Origin: Nilaparvata lugens
Taxonomy: Eukaryota > Arthropoda > Insecta > Hemiptera > Delphacidae
DNA length: 64,000 nucleotides
Reading direction: 5' to 3'
Assembly (NCBI RefSeq): GCF_014356525.2
Contig: NC_052509.1
Span: forward strand, 32,697,852 to 32,761,851
Part shown: positions 10,701-21,223 of the stretch, in pieces
Numbering within the stretch: position 1 is the first letter of the stretch
How the letters are laid out: the number at the start of each line of letters is the position of its first letter
Program-made: the position numbers and the translations under genes
The notes under the pieces: generated by a model
Seen by the model: the letters and a program-made list of their open reading frames with translations, nothing else
What the model was told of the DNA's origin: nothing
The model's database searches: none

Positions 10701-13110
10701 ACTAGGAGCGGAAGAAGGAAAGAATCCAGGATCTCATTCTTTGAATTTTGTCACGAAAGAGTTGCGCAATCCTGAGAGTGATGGATGGGAGGAGTGAGAG
10801 GGGAGGGAGGTGAGTGGTACAGCAAGCAAGCCCAAATGAAATATTTGAATTAGTTTTTGAAAGGCGGGCCCCTTTTGCAACCAAGCATGATCTCAAAGGT
10901 TTCTGAGCATAAAGGTCACGGTGAATCGTGAATCGGTATTGCGCCTGCAAAGGCTTCCTACTGCTTTGATATTCGACTCCCTTCACGATTCCAGCAGTCC
11001 GATCACTGAGCAAAACCTCACCCAATCAAATATTATACTCATATCTCAATACTGCAATATTTCCTGGGGATCAAATGACACTGCGACAGCCCTCTTGTTC
11101 AAGCAGGCGATTATAATGTTCCATAATGCACAACTCATCGCAATGAGTGTATGCTCTTACACGAGCAATACAATAACATCTATGTTCAATACTAGTATTA
11201 TCAATAAATCAACTGGTATCCTTCATAAGCACATTATTCGTCTTCCAAGACACCACATGCTTCGACTCCAAGGTCATTTTCAAGTGAAAATGAGAATTTT
11301 TATAAGAGTATCTAGTTGATTTATTTTGAAATATTGAATAATTATACCAAAGCACCGTGCATGAAACAATATTGATATCAAACCAAGCATTTCCTTTAAG
11401 TTTGGCAAGATCACCATTCCTGCCAAACAGAGTTGGCAATGAGGTTGTATGAGATATGATTGTGACAGTGGGAAAGAGAAGGAAAAAGGTGAGCGCAATG
11501 TGTGACTTGGAGGTAAACAAAAGATCAGAAAAGACGAAGAGCTCCCTCTCCTTCCCATCACTCTAATGAAGTTTGCCGAGTTTGATTCTAATGGCAATGT
11601 ATCCAGTTTCACGAGAACAACATGGGCCTTTTCAGACCTCTTTTATCTCATTCGACTCTCGTCGAGAGGTTTCTCACAAGAAAAACAAAGATGACACCAA
11701 CAGGGGAGCAGTGAGAGCGAGGGAGATAAAATGTGTATGAAGGAATGACTGATGAGTGAAGAAGCGTCTCGCGTTTCGCTCCATGGTCGAACATGTCAAC
11801 CACTAACCACCCTATGTCGGAGACACTGAAACGCTACGACAATGCAACAGAATTGATCTCTCAAAATGGACTTGCTGCAAATTTATTGGGAGAATGTACT
11901 TCAATTTCGTAGATTAATTTCATTTTTTATACATTTCAACAATGTAGGTACGCCTATAACGTCAAAGAAGTGCCTCAACACAGAAGTAGGCTGTCACATT
12001 CATGGGTTCAGCTTGCTCTGCTCATATCTGGGCGTAAAGACATTCTTCCGTCCATTATGGAAAGAATACTTAACAATGTTTCTTCATTTATTAAATAAAA
12101 TATTTTTGTTACAAGGATATTCACATTAATTATGATTTCAGTAATTAACTGAACTATGATATTATCGATCAGATATCATGAAAAATTCACCCAATTTAAT
12201 AGTAGTCTTAATAGTTCACAAACTCAATCAGAATTTCCAATCGCTCCAATCACACTTGAACAAACAACCTACTACCTCCTGAAGTGAATTCAACAAATTG
12301 ACTTCCCCTAACAAAAAACCTGTTCCGTTTTTGTTCCGAATTGCAAGGTGAGGTGTGAACGTAACCACGGTTCAATGACTTCGTTATTCAAAGTTAGACA
12401 AAACGAAACTGGACGCAACTGACGAGCTAAACAATCACTGAAGCAAAATCCCTGATATATCTGTATATATTTTATACAAGGGGAGATATATCTATATTTG
12501 CAACGCACAAGTCAATATCTATATATAGCACATAAGTCAAGCAACAAGTTAGAGAACGTCGACGTTTTGTCGCGGGGTAGGGTACAAACATATATTGCTA
12601 TATATGGCAAACATATAGGCTATATATCAGCTCTTGCCGTTAGGGTTTCAGTTGGGAAGGGTGTGGTTTTCGGGGGGCTTTGAAGAGGGTAGTACTGTGA
12701 GGGGGGGTTGTTACGGACACATCAATGTGAAGCCTGCGTAATTAAATAAGTCGGTATTGACATTACTGACTCGAGTCTGCGACCCACCTTTCAAAAACAA
12801 CACCGGAAAACAATCATTGCTCAGCCAACACCCTTTCCTCTCCAATCGAGCTCGCTAGCAATTCCCATCCAATTACCTTCTTATGTAGAACCAATTAAAA
12901 ATTCAGTCGGCAGTCAGCGCGACGGATAAAACGTGTCTCGGTGCCCGCAAAACTTTATGCCATCGAATTTGAGTTTTAAAATCACTTCATCTCCATTCTG
13001 AGATAACGACTGTTTCCCTCCGGTCGTTGCCTCCTGCTCCAAATAACACAGAACACAGATACCATCCTCTTATTTTTCTCCGCATTCCTACAAGAGCTTT
13101 CTTGTATCAA

Positions 13111-13207
13111 TGGATAATGAGCAATCAACTCATATTCACACTAGTTATATCATTATATGATATAATATGGATAATGAGTAATAAACTCATATTCACATTA
13201 GTTATAC
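13111..13207. repeat. Tandem duplication, about 57-bp unit
   Basis: TGGATAATGAG followed by ACTCATATTCACA and TTAGTTATA occurs at 13111 and again at 13168. A further partial TAGTTATATCAT motif follows. Confidence 0.8.
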
Positions 13208-13565
13208 AGTAGTTATATCATAGTATGATACTAGTCCCCACTACCCTTTAAGATTGATCAATTGAAATGAATCATGAACATTTTAAATTATCAAATTATT
13301 TTGAATTGTTTTGTTTTTACGATTTATTTTCTGGTGTGTTGTAATTTTTTATGCGCATTTTAGTATATTTTTGAGAGGGGGAATTGAACTATTCAATTTT
13401 TCGTCCGGGAATTTGAACTATTCAACTGTTCGTTTGGGAATTTGAACTAGTCAACTGTTCGTTTGGGAGCGAACTCATAAAAAAATTTCTGGCAATTTTT
13501 TTACAGTCGTAAGGATGAGACTCATCTTGACTCCTCACTTTTTCACCCTCTATCGGCCTATTACA

Positions 13566-13573
13566 TGGGAAAC
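13566..13573. repeat. hAT target-site duplication, left copy
   Basis: TGGGAAAC, identical to 16402-16409 on the other side of the element. Confidence 0.88.
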
Positions 13574-13722
13574 CAGGCCCGGCCCCAGGGGTGGGCAGAC
13601 CGGGCGGCCGCCCAGGGCGGCAGGTTTTGGGGGCGGCAAATTTAAAGGAATGGAAAATTTTAAAATACAAATAAATAATAAATTCATAATATCAAATGTG
13701 AATGGTAAAATTATATAAGAAG

Positions 13723-13869
13723 CTTTTCAACCTCGAGCTAATGAAGACTTTTCTAAGATCAACAATGTCCCAGGAACGTCTGAGTGGTAAAATAGCTCAG
13801 TCCACAGATCTTGAAGAATTGTTGAAGGAATTTCCCCATGCAAAGGTCAGACGAATTCTACTTAATTAA
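13723..13869 (+). pseudogene. hAT transposase C-terminal dimerisation-domain fragment
   Basis: An open frame of about 48 codons ends in TAA at 13867-13869. It contains the C-terminal signature of hAT transposases, LRSTMSQERLSG, followed by an acidic LEELLKEF segment and an AKVRRI tail. The usual Leu/Ile-Glu block after the RLSG motif is shortened. No DDE core or zinc finger lies upstream, so it cannot be functional. It sits 150 bp inside the left end, which identifies the element as a deletion derivative. Confidence 0.75.
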
Positions 13870-14034
13870 ACAGGTGTGTTAAACAAACTAGTAGAAATTG
13901 TAGTTCTAATTACTTAGCAAGTTAAATAGGTCTAATACTATGTTGCAGTCTACGTCTTAAGGCTGTGCAAAGGCTAAAAAAAAACTTTCTTGTACTGGTG
14001 ATACTTTTCAAAGTTTTTCGATTTGTACCGGTAT

Positions 14035-14496
14035 ATATCAAAATGAAAAAGTTTTCTTAGGAAAACATTTTCTTCCAATCATTACTTTTTGAGATATGAA
14101 CGCCTAAAGTTTAAATTTTTGGACAGGACATTACAAATTCGGTACGAGATAAACTCCTGGTATTGTTGATTGAATAAAACAAGAAAATTTTGAAACATTT
14201 TCTGAAAATATCAATTTTTGAAAAAGTTATTCAATTTACAAAAAAACTCAACTAAACACTATTTTTGGTCATTTTTAGTAAATTGAATAACTTTATCAAA
14301 AATTGATATTTTCAGAAAATTTTTGTTTTATTAAATCAAGAATACCATGAAGAATTTATCCTTTGAATTTTATGGATTCATCTCGTACCGAATTTTAAAT
14401 GTTCTGTCCCAAAAATTCAAACTTTAGGCGCTCATGTCTCAGAGAGTAATGATTGAAAAAAAAATGTTTTCCTAAGAAAACTTTTTAATTTTGATA
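14035..14496. mobile_element. Foldback (MITE-like) element inside the hAT
   Basis: Two long arms, about 14035-14239 and 14278-14496, are imperfect reverse complements around a loop of about 40 bp. Shared blocks include AGTTTTCTTAGGAAAACATT, the CGCCTAAAGTTT block, ATTCGGTACGAGAT and CTGAAAATATCAATTTTTGA. There is no coding capacity. Whether this is one inserted foldback or a local inverted duplication cannot be decided without relatives. Confidence 0.75.
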
Positions 14497-15304
14497 GCTT
14501 GATCCTTAAGCGATCCTTGATCGTGTCCTCGCGCGCCTCTCCACTAGGAAATACTGAAATGAAGTGCAACTAACGGGTGATTCTCATAGAACATAATCTC
14601 ATAAGCTTATATCATTGTGCGAAATATCACTGTGAGGACAATATAGATGGTGATGATGGTTGAAGCTAAAAATGAGGTGTTTTCACAATACAATGAGCAT
14701 TGTTGTCAAGTGAACCTGGAAATCTATATGGGATAGAGCGCTCTACCTAGTCTCAGATTTTAGAGTACAAAATTACGCCCAGAGGGATTTTGAATTTTAC
14801 ATCTAGATAGTAATCGGGATATATTGTTCATCAAATACTAAATATGATCAAAATTGATTTTTTTCTTAAAATATCACTAATATTTGAAGAATCATAACTC
14901 AGTACTCATTGGAGATAGAGAGTTCCGAATGATCTCATTTCATTCAGAATTATATGATCTTAAAAAAGGCAAGAGCAAATTTTTCTGTCCGATCACTGAT
15001 TTTGCCGGAAATAGCTGAAAACTGGAAAATGAACCTAAAATACGAACTTTTTGGGCCACTCTGTATTAGCACAAGGGAATTTTACATGAAAAATTTGGTT
15101 CTGAACCTCTCTCATGTATCCAAATAAAATATTAAAAATCAGAACTACGATATAAATTGCAGGCAAACCCCTATTTTTATGTATATATTGACTGGACTTT
15201 ACTGTTCCCAAATATTTGTTTAAATATCAATAAATATTGTTAAACAAAATTCTTTAGAGTTTACTGGGACTCTGTGGTGTCGCATCACAGCGGAGACACA
15301 ATAG

Positions 15305-16282
15305 TAACGCTGGTTACACACTGGGCGGTTTCTGCCGCGGTGGCGAAACTGCCGTCGTCGCTTCGAAAAAAAAGTCGAGCTTACACATTCAGCGGAAAAA
15401 ATACCGCCAAACATCGAGCGGCAAAATTACCGCCTCGTATGATCAGTAGCCAAGATAGTTCTTGTAGTTCTTCATCGCAAATTTGTTGTGACTTCTCTGT
15501 TTCATGAGTGTTTAGTTAATTGTATTTTTGCACATTTTTCAAAAGTATATATTATTAAGTTTTTAACTTAAAATGGAAAGGCAACAACTTTTACCACTTT
15601 TATTGTACCGTCGAAGGAAAAGAAGACAGCAGAGAAATCGCCTTGCTTGGATTCATTGAAATGAACGTTTTTATCAAATCGACAGCGATATACAACATAT
15701 TACAGGTTTTTCCTTGTCATCCTGAGTTTCAAAATCCCCCCTAATCTCCATACACACTTACTCCCACGCATTCCTTGTAGCATCTCGATCCTTAAATATG
15801 TCGAGGGTTTTGTCCCACAAAACTGGCCTCTGTTCTACAAATGATATTAACAACTATTAACAACTGTCTATTAACTTACTCATTTTCTCACACTCGTCAA
15901 CCACAAACACTCAAAACAATAAATAAATATTATAAACAGCTCACAAACTTTACAAGACACAAATTAAAAGGCTGATTTTCAAAGACCTCTGACTTGGAGC
16001 AACTGGGAAAGACGACTGATCAGCGGCGACGGTAGACAACCGCCAAATGTGTTAACGCCCATTTGGTCACGTACGCCCCTGCGTAGACAAGAGCGGCAAA
16101 AACACCGCCAGCCGCAGTGGCAGTAGACGGCTGCCCAGCTGTCGCCAACGGCAATATAGCCGCGCGGCGTTTCTGCCACCCACTGTGTAAGCTTCCATTC
16201 AAGTTCATAGACTACTGCTCCAACAGCGGCGACGGCGAAATTACCGCCCCGGCAGAAACCGCCCAATGTGTAACCGGCGTTA
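15305..16282. mobile_element. PIF/Harbinger-like non-autonomous DNA element (tentative)
   Basis: The left end GTTACACACTGGGCGGTTT and the reverse complement of the right end GTTACACATTGGGCGGTTT form inverted termini of at least 30 bp, with TA at each outer edge. The subterminal regions contain many GCGGCAAAAT/TACCGCC motifs in both orientations. An internal ATG frame (15573-15659) looks like the start of a Harbinger-type nuclease. The exact target duplication is unclear (TA, or TAG with an offset). It lies entirely within the hAT element and is therefore younger. Confidence 0.6.
15573..15659 (+). pseudogene. Truncated N-terminus resembling a Harbinger-type transposase
   Basis: 28 codons then TGA. 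After a short leader comes an Arg-rich run (YRRRKRRQQRNRLAWIH) similar to the basic stretch before the WVHPI-type block at the start of many Harbinger nucleases. Nothing recognisable follows. The assignment rests on this short motif and the element's ends. Confidence 0.4.
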
Positions 16283-16401
16283 GTCGATCGCTCAAGGATG
16301 GGTGGAACCCGGGATTAACAATTAAGACCGTATATTTGGGTGGAGGGGGGGGGCAGTTACCGATCTCGCCCAGGGCGGCAAAGTCCCTAGGGCCGTGCCT
16401 G

Positions 16402-16409
16402 TGGGAAAC
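16402..16409. repeat. hAT target-site duplication, right copy
   Basis: TGGGAAAC, identical to 13566-13573. Confidence 0.88.
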
Positions 16410-16448
16410 CATAATTGACTTGAAATTTTTCTCCTTCCTTTCTCTGTA

Positions 16449-16500
16449 GAAAGAGATAAGAGATAAGATAAGATAAGAGACAGATAAGAGATAAGAGAAA
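16449..16500. repeat. Short AGATAA/GAGATAAG repeat
   Basis: Irregular tandem AGATAAG units between the hAT element and the LINE 5' region. Confidence 0.85.
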
Positions 16501-16674
16501 TGTCAGGCTAGCGTGTTATAAATCGAGCTCCCAGTCTTTGTCAATTTTTCGTGGGTTTTCTTAAGTGGATCGAATTGAATTTTTGCTTACTAGTGTAATA
16601 GTATTTTGTGAATCGATTGATCTAGTTACTTTGTTGTTTTTTCTATTATCAAACACGGTAAATCGTAAAACGTT

Positions 16675-17574
16675 ATGTCTCCATCACCAGCAGTTACACG
16701 AGCAAACACAGGGCTGAAATCCGAAAACGATAAGGCCACCTCTGTTGCGCAGTCGCCGGCAGCAAAGCAGCCTAAACAGAAAAAGATTCTACAACAACAA
16801 CAACAGAGAGGGAATGCTGCCCGGCCTCATAGCTCTCCGTCTTGCTCAACAGCTGACTGCTCTGCTGTCTCCTTAGCAACCGAACAACAACTTGCGGCGG
16901 CTCTCGAAAAACTGTTGACGAGCGACGCCTTCGTTGATCGACTAGCTGCACGCCTCTCGGAGACTGTCAGCGCTCGAGTCTTGGAGGATCTTGGGGGCCG
17001 TCTGCAGGTGGCTGAGAACAGGCTGGTCGATCTTAATGGCGAGATGGACGCCCTTCGCGCCGAGCTTGCTCAACTCAAGGAGAGCTCAGACATGCGACTG
17101 GACGGTTTGGCTCAATATTCCCGGCGAAATAATATCCGTATCACTGGTGTTCCTGAGGCGAGTGACGAGGATGTGACAGCGACCACGGTGCAACTACTCA
17201 GCGACAAGCTGGGCGTTCCGATCCAGCCGGCTGACATCGACAGATGCCACCGCGTCGGTCGCCTCGCTCAACCGCGTGACAACCAAGAGCCGAGACCTCG
17301 GCAGATTCTCGTCAAGTTTATCAGTTATCAAAAGCGAAGTTCTATAATATCGAATAGGCGTCAGTTGAGTGGTACCGGTTTCTCAGTGCAAGAAGATCTC
17401 ACGCGTAAGCGTCACTTGTTTTTCCGGGAAATGTGTGGAAGAGTGGGTTTCAAGAACGTCTGGAGTCGTGATGGGCGTGTTTTTTGGAGAGACAACAACA
17501 GAGTCTTCTCTGAGTTCTCTAATGGCCCTAATAATAATGCGAATTCGGATCAGCTCGGTGATAGTCATATGTAA
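16675..17574 (+). CDS. LINE ORF1, RNA-binding protein with coiled coil
   Basis: 299 residues. Residues 1-75 are low-complexity and rich in Ser, Ala, Gln and Lys, with a Gln run near 42-46. Residues about 75-145 have heptad-like Leu/Ala spacing (LAAALEKLL, AENRLVDLNGEMDALRAEL) and probably form a coiled coil. From about 147 comes the RRNNIRITGVPE block and then an RRM-like/C-terminal region with DIDRCHRVGR, RQILVKF and GRVFWRDNN, as in L1-ORF1p-like (transposase_22) proteins. No CCHC knuckle is present. In this family the protein coats element RNA and acts as a chaperone. It is GC-richer than the flanks. Confidence 0.85.
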   Translation: MSPSPAVTRANTGLKSENDKATSVAQSPAAKQPKQKKILQQQQQRGNAARPHSSPSCSTADCSAVSLATEQQLAAALEKLLTSDAFVDRLAARLSETVSARVLEDLGGRLQVAENRLVDLNGEMDALRAELAQLKESSDMRLDGLAQYSRRNNIRITGVPEASDEDVTATTVQLLSDKLGVPIQPADIDRCHRVGRLAQPRDNQEPRPRQILVKFISYQKRSSIISNRRQLSGTGFSVQEDLTRKRHLFFREMCGRVGFKNVWSRDGRVFWRDNNRVFSEFSNGPNNNANSDQLGDSHM

Positions 17575-18436
17575 GGTACCGTACGTAGTTTCATTGCCTA
17601 CCAAGCACTGATAATTATTACTTGGTGAGTTTATCATTGAAATGATTTTTCTTCTTATTATTATTATTATTTATTTTTTTTTTCTCACTATTGTTTATTT
17701 TCCTTTCGATATTTATTTATTTCCATGAAGCTAATTTTCGACGAGTAATCAATAGAAGCCATATATTTTCCATACTTATGAACTTGATTTCACTGTTCTT
17801 TAATCTAACTCTGACAGTACTTTTGAATATGATTATTGCAATGTTAATTTTTATTTTTTCCGCTTCTCTGTGAACATGTATCCTTGTAATCTCAATATTC
17901 ATTGAATTATGATCTCAATTAGAAGAATGATTGTAGTTTGATCATTATGATGATTATTATGATTGGTCATTATAGAATTTTTTTTTCATGATTACTTGGT
18001 GAGTTCATCATGGAAATGATTTATTCTTAATATTTTATTGAGATTAATATTTTATACGATTATTTTATTTTATAAGAATATTTTTTTTTATTGGATTACT
18101 TGATTGATTTCACGCATCCTGTAATATTTAATAAATTTGCTCTGTTTAAGATTACTTAAGCCCACTGTTGTTCAGTAGTTATCTCACATCAAAGGGGGCT
18201 CAATTACGACGTCGCCTACGATTAAATTGAGATTATCGTTTAAATTTTTAATTTACCTTCCCAACTATTTGAAATAAATATTGATCTTTACTTGATTGAT
18301 TTCACGCATTCTGTAATTTTTAATAAATTTGCTCTGTTTAAGATTTCTTAAGACCATTGTCAGGGTACACTGTGATTTCATATATCTTCCTATAATAATA
18401 TATTAATACATTACTAGTACATTACATTTCATACTA
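17575..18436 (+). other. LINE inter-ORF region with two pairs of direct repeats
   Basis: An unusually long AT-rich spacer. Repeat A, ATTACTTGGTGAGTT then ATCAT..GAAATGATTT, occurs at about 17617-17650 and 17991-18025. Repeat B, beginning TTGATTGATTTCACGCAT and ending near TTAAG, occurs at about 18100-18170 and 18291-18352. They suggest partial tandem duplication, or structured RNA needed for ORF2 translation. No ORF bridges the two genes. Confidence 0.7.
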
Positions 18437-21223
18437 ATGGATGTGAGCGTATCTGAGTTAGCACGACTGCTAGATGGTCACTCGTCTTCTCTCAGGTTCT
18501 GTCATATCAATGCTGAATCTTTACCTGGTCATTTCGATGATTTCAGCGAGACATTTTCCACTATTTTGAATTTTGATATAATAGGTGTTAGTGAATCCTG
18601 GCTTAAACCATCACTGGATTCCTGTTCTTTCAGCATTCCGGAGTATTGCGTTTTTCGTAATGATAGAGTCGGGAGGGACAGAGGTGGGGTTGCCGTGTAT
18701 GTTCGCTCCTCTTTGTCACCCAAACATGTGTTATCTTCTCCTCAACCCTACTCCAACTCTCCGGAGTTTATCTTCATAGAGATCACAGCTTGTGAAGACA
18801 AAATTCTTGTAGGGATTGTATACCGGCCACCCAAAGCAGGTCGACTGTCACTCCTTGAGCACTCTCTGTTGCAGATAATGCATAGCTATCAACATATTGT
18901 CTTACTTGGTGATTTCAACTCTAATCTATTGAGAGATAGCTTCGAAAGGAGGCAACTCGTGACACTCTTTGATTCTATCAACTTCCACATTGTAAATAAT
19001 GTTGACCCGACTTACCACTTACCCAATTCACATACTTTACTAGATCTAGCGGTGGTGAGTGATAAAGATTATGTTTCTTCTTTTGGACAGATACCTATGC
19101 CTTGCTTCTCCATGCATGATATGATTTATTTAGTCTACAACTTGAAATGTGATGAGTTGTCTGCAGTGAGCTATTTATATAGAGACTTCAAACATTTCAA
19201 TGATGATAGATGTCTTGAGGATGCTATCAACATGCCATGGCACACTATAGGTTTCATTGATGACATCAATGATAAGGTTGCAGTATTCAATAATATGATT
19301 CACAGCATTTTTGATAGGCATGCCCCTGTGCGTACTGCGCATCCTAAGCGGAAACCAGTGCCCTGGATGAATGAAGAGATACTGATTGCCAGACGTGAGC
19401 GTGATAAAGCCAGAAGAGTATTTAAAAGGACCAGCAGCCAGATAGACTTTGAGGTCTTTAAAACTTGGAGAAATCGTGTGAAATCTATGAGTCGCAATGC
19501 AAAACTTCGCTTCTATCACAGGCAGTTTAATCAAAATAATTCAACATCTACTCTGTGGGATAATGTCAGAAGACTAGGAGCGCATAAAGCCAGATCTAAT
19601 ACTAGAATCAATATACCTCTTAATGAACTGAACGATTTCTTCACTCTCAGTTCAAATCAGCCAGATGCATCCAACGCACCACTGGCTTCAGACCATCTTA
19701 TCATGCAGTTCAATCATAACTTGCCGGCAGAGAAATTCTATTTCTCACATGTTACTCCATCTATGGTGTCAAAGATAATATGTTCTTGCTCAAAAAACTC
19801 TAAAGGAATTGACAATATCCCAAGCTTATTTTATAAAAAATTGTTACCAGTTATTTTACCTTCTATCACTCACATATTCAATGTCTCTCTTCAGACAGGA
19901 AAATTTCCTGATCTCTGGAAATGCTCCATGGTGAAACCCATTCCTAAATCGACTAATCCAATCGCTCCTGCAGACTGCAGGCCCATCCATATTCTGTGTT
20001 CCATATCTAAGGCACTGGAGAGAATTGTGCATGCTCAGGTAAGTCAATATCTTTCAAGTTTTGACTTCTTTTCGAATTTCCAGTCTGGCTTCCGCCCAAA
20101 TCATAGCACATGTACTGCTCTCTTGCGCATAACAGATGACATACGTGCAGCTATGGATAAAAGATTACTCACGTTACTTATTCAGTTCGACTTGAGCAAG
20201 GCATTTGATAATGTTTCTCATGCCTTGCTAATTCATAAGCTGAAGTATCATTGCCACTTCTCCGATTCTGCAGTAGCATGGTTCTCCTCATATTTGTCCA
20301 ACAGATTTCAGGCAGTATTTGGTAGCTGTGGTGATTCCTCTAATTGGAGACCAGTTTTGAGAGGTGTTCCTCAGGGCTCTGTGTTGGGACCCCTTCTCTT
20401 CTCTGTTTTCATCAATAATGTTTCCTCTGTTTTCTCAAACTGTTCTTATCACCTATTTGCTGATGATCTTATGATCTACGCTCACTGTTCAAAAGAAAGA
20501 ATTTCAGAAGCAGTTCAGTCCATGAACCAGAATATTGAGTCACTCCTGCAGTGGACTGATGCCCATCAGCTGATCCTCAATGCACAAAAGACGAAAAGCA
20601 TCATTCTTGGCTTCCCAACTCTTCTGAGCAGATTTGATCAGGAAAGACTCCCGGCTATCACTGTTGCAGGAAATGTTGTTCCCTACCTGAAGAGTGTGCG
20701 AACTCTTGGACTGTATCTAGACCAGAGTCTTAGCTGGAAGGAGCAGACCACTCATGTATGTAACAGAGTGTTTGCAGGCATGCACCAGCTCAAACGTCTG
20801 AAACATTTCCTGCCTCAAAGCACACGTATCCTATTGGTCAGATCATTAATAATACCCTTTCTTGATTATTGCTCAACCGTATACGTTGACCTGACAGATG
20901 AATTGAATGGTAGGATGCAGAGATCCCTCAATTATGCAATAAGATACATCTACGATGCCAGGCGGGATGAGCATATAACGCCTTACTTTATGCAACTGGA
21001 ATGGCTGAAACTCAAGAATCGAAGGAAATATTTCCTCCTGATTCTGGTATATAAAATAATTGTGAAAAATGAAGGACCATGCTATCTGCGTAACTCATTC
21101 ACTTTGTTATCATCCGTTCATACTGCTCGTCAAACCAGGTCACATCAGTTCAATTTTTTTTTTTTTTTTTCAAGGAAATATCAATGCAAGTTTTATTCTC
21201 TTTTCTATCTACTAATTTGCTGA
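18437..21223 (+). CDS. LINE ORF2: endonuclease and reverse transcriptase
   Basis: 928 residues. An APE-like endonuclease occupies about 20-235 (CHINAESL, GVSESWL, GGVAVYVRS, YRPP, LGDFNSN). Its last catalytic motif reads SMHDMI near residue 226, where most relatives have SDH. The reverse transcriptase spans about 490-770, with FDLSKAFDNVSH near 583-595, GVPQGSVLGPLLF, and the catalytic FADD at 674-677. A thumb and a Cys-poor C-terminal region follow. The frame then runs into a 17-T homopolymer (21154-21170, encoding Phe residues) and ends 17 codons later with a sequence unlike the usual tail, so the true C-terminus may be lost. The protein would nick target DNA and copy element RNA at the nick. 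Confidence 0.88.
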   Translation: MDVSVSELARLLDGHSSSLRFCHINAESLPGHFDDFSETFSTILNFDIIGVSESWLKPSLDSCSFSIPEYCVFRNDRVGRDRGGVAVYVRSSLSPKHVLSSPQPYSNSPEFIFIEITACEDKILVGIVYRPPKAGRLSLLEHSLLQIMHSYQHIVLLGDFNSNLLRDSFERRQLVTLFDSINFHIVNNVDPTYHLPNSHTLLDLAVVSDKDYVSSFGQIPMPCFSMHDMIYLVYNLKCDELSAVSYLYRDFKHFNDDRCLEDAINMPWHTIGFIDDINDKVAVFNNMIHSIFDRHAPVRTAHPKRKPVPWMNEEILIARRERDKARRVFKRTSSQIDFEVFKTWRNRVKSMSRNAKLRFYHRQFNQNNSTSTLWDNVRRLGAHKARSNTRINIPLNELNDFFTLSSNQPDASNAPLASDHLIMQFNHNLPAEKFYFSHVTPSMVSKIICSCSKNSKGIDNIPSLFYKKLLPVILPSITHIFNVSLQTGKFPDLWKCSMVKPIPKSTNPIAPADCRPIHILCSISKALERIVHAQVSQYLSSFDFFSNFQSGFRPNHSTCTALLRITDDIRAAMDKRLLTLLIQFDLSKAFDNVSHALLIHKLKYHCHFSDSAVAWFSSYLSNRFQAVFGSCGDSSNWRPVLRGVPQGSVLGPLLFSVFINNVSSVFSNCSYHLFADDLMIYAHCSKERISEAVQSMNQNIESLLQWTDAHQLILNAQKTKSIILGFPTLLSRFDQERLPAITVAGNVVPYLKSVRTLGLYLDQSLSWKEQTTHVCNRVFAGMHQLKRLKHFLPQSTRILLVRSLIIPFLDYCSTVYVDLTDELNGRMQRSLNYAIRYIYDARRDEHITPYFMQLEWLKLKNRRKYFLLILVYKIIVKNEGPCYLRNSFTLLSSVHTARQTRSHQFNFFFFFSRKYQCKFYSLFYLLIC

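Larger units (their letters stand above)
10701..13573. other. Intergenic, no gene seen
   Basis: Mixed sequence. Frames at 10921-11319 and 11209-11612 overlap on opposite strands and lack motifs. 12455-12630 has repeated TATATAT/ATATCT motifs. 13111-13207 is a short tandem duplication listed separately. The right edge carries the left copy of the hAT target duplication. Confidence 0.4.
13574..16401. mobile_element. hAT-superfamily DNA transposon, non-autonomous, with nested insertions
   Basis: The left end reads CAGGCCCGGCCCCAGGGG and the reverse complement of the right end reads CAGGCACGGCCCTAGGGA, matching at 15 of 18 positions. The element is flanked by a perfect 8-bp direct repeat TGGGAAAC (13566-13573 and 16402-16409), the target-duplication length of hAT elements. 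Inside, only the last part of a hAT transposase survives (13723-13869), so the copy is internally deleted. It also contains a foldback element (14035-14496) and a Harbinger-like element (about 15305-16282). GC-rich GGGCGG-type motifs mark the subterminal regions. Confidence 0.88.

Noticed and set aside
13422..13718. Overlapping frames encoding Pro/Gly/Arg-rich peptides
   Set aside because: They are translations of the GC-rich left terminus of the hAT transposon.
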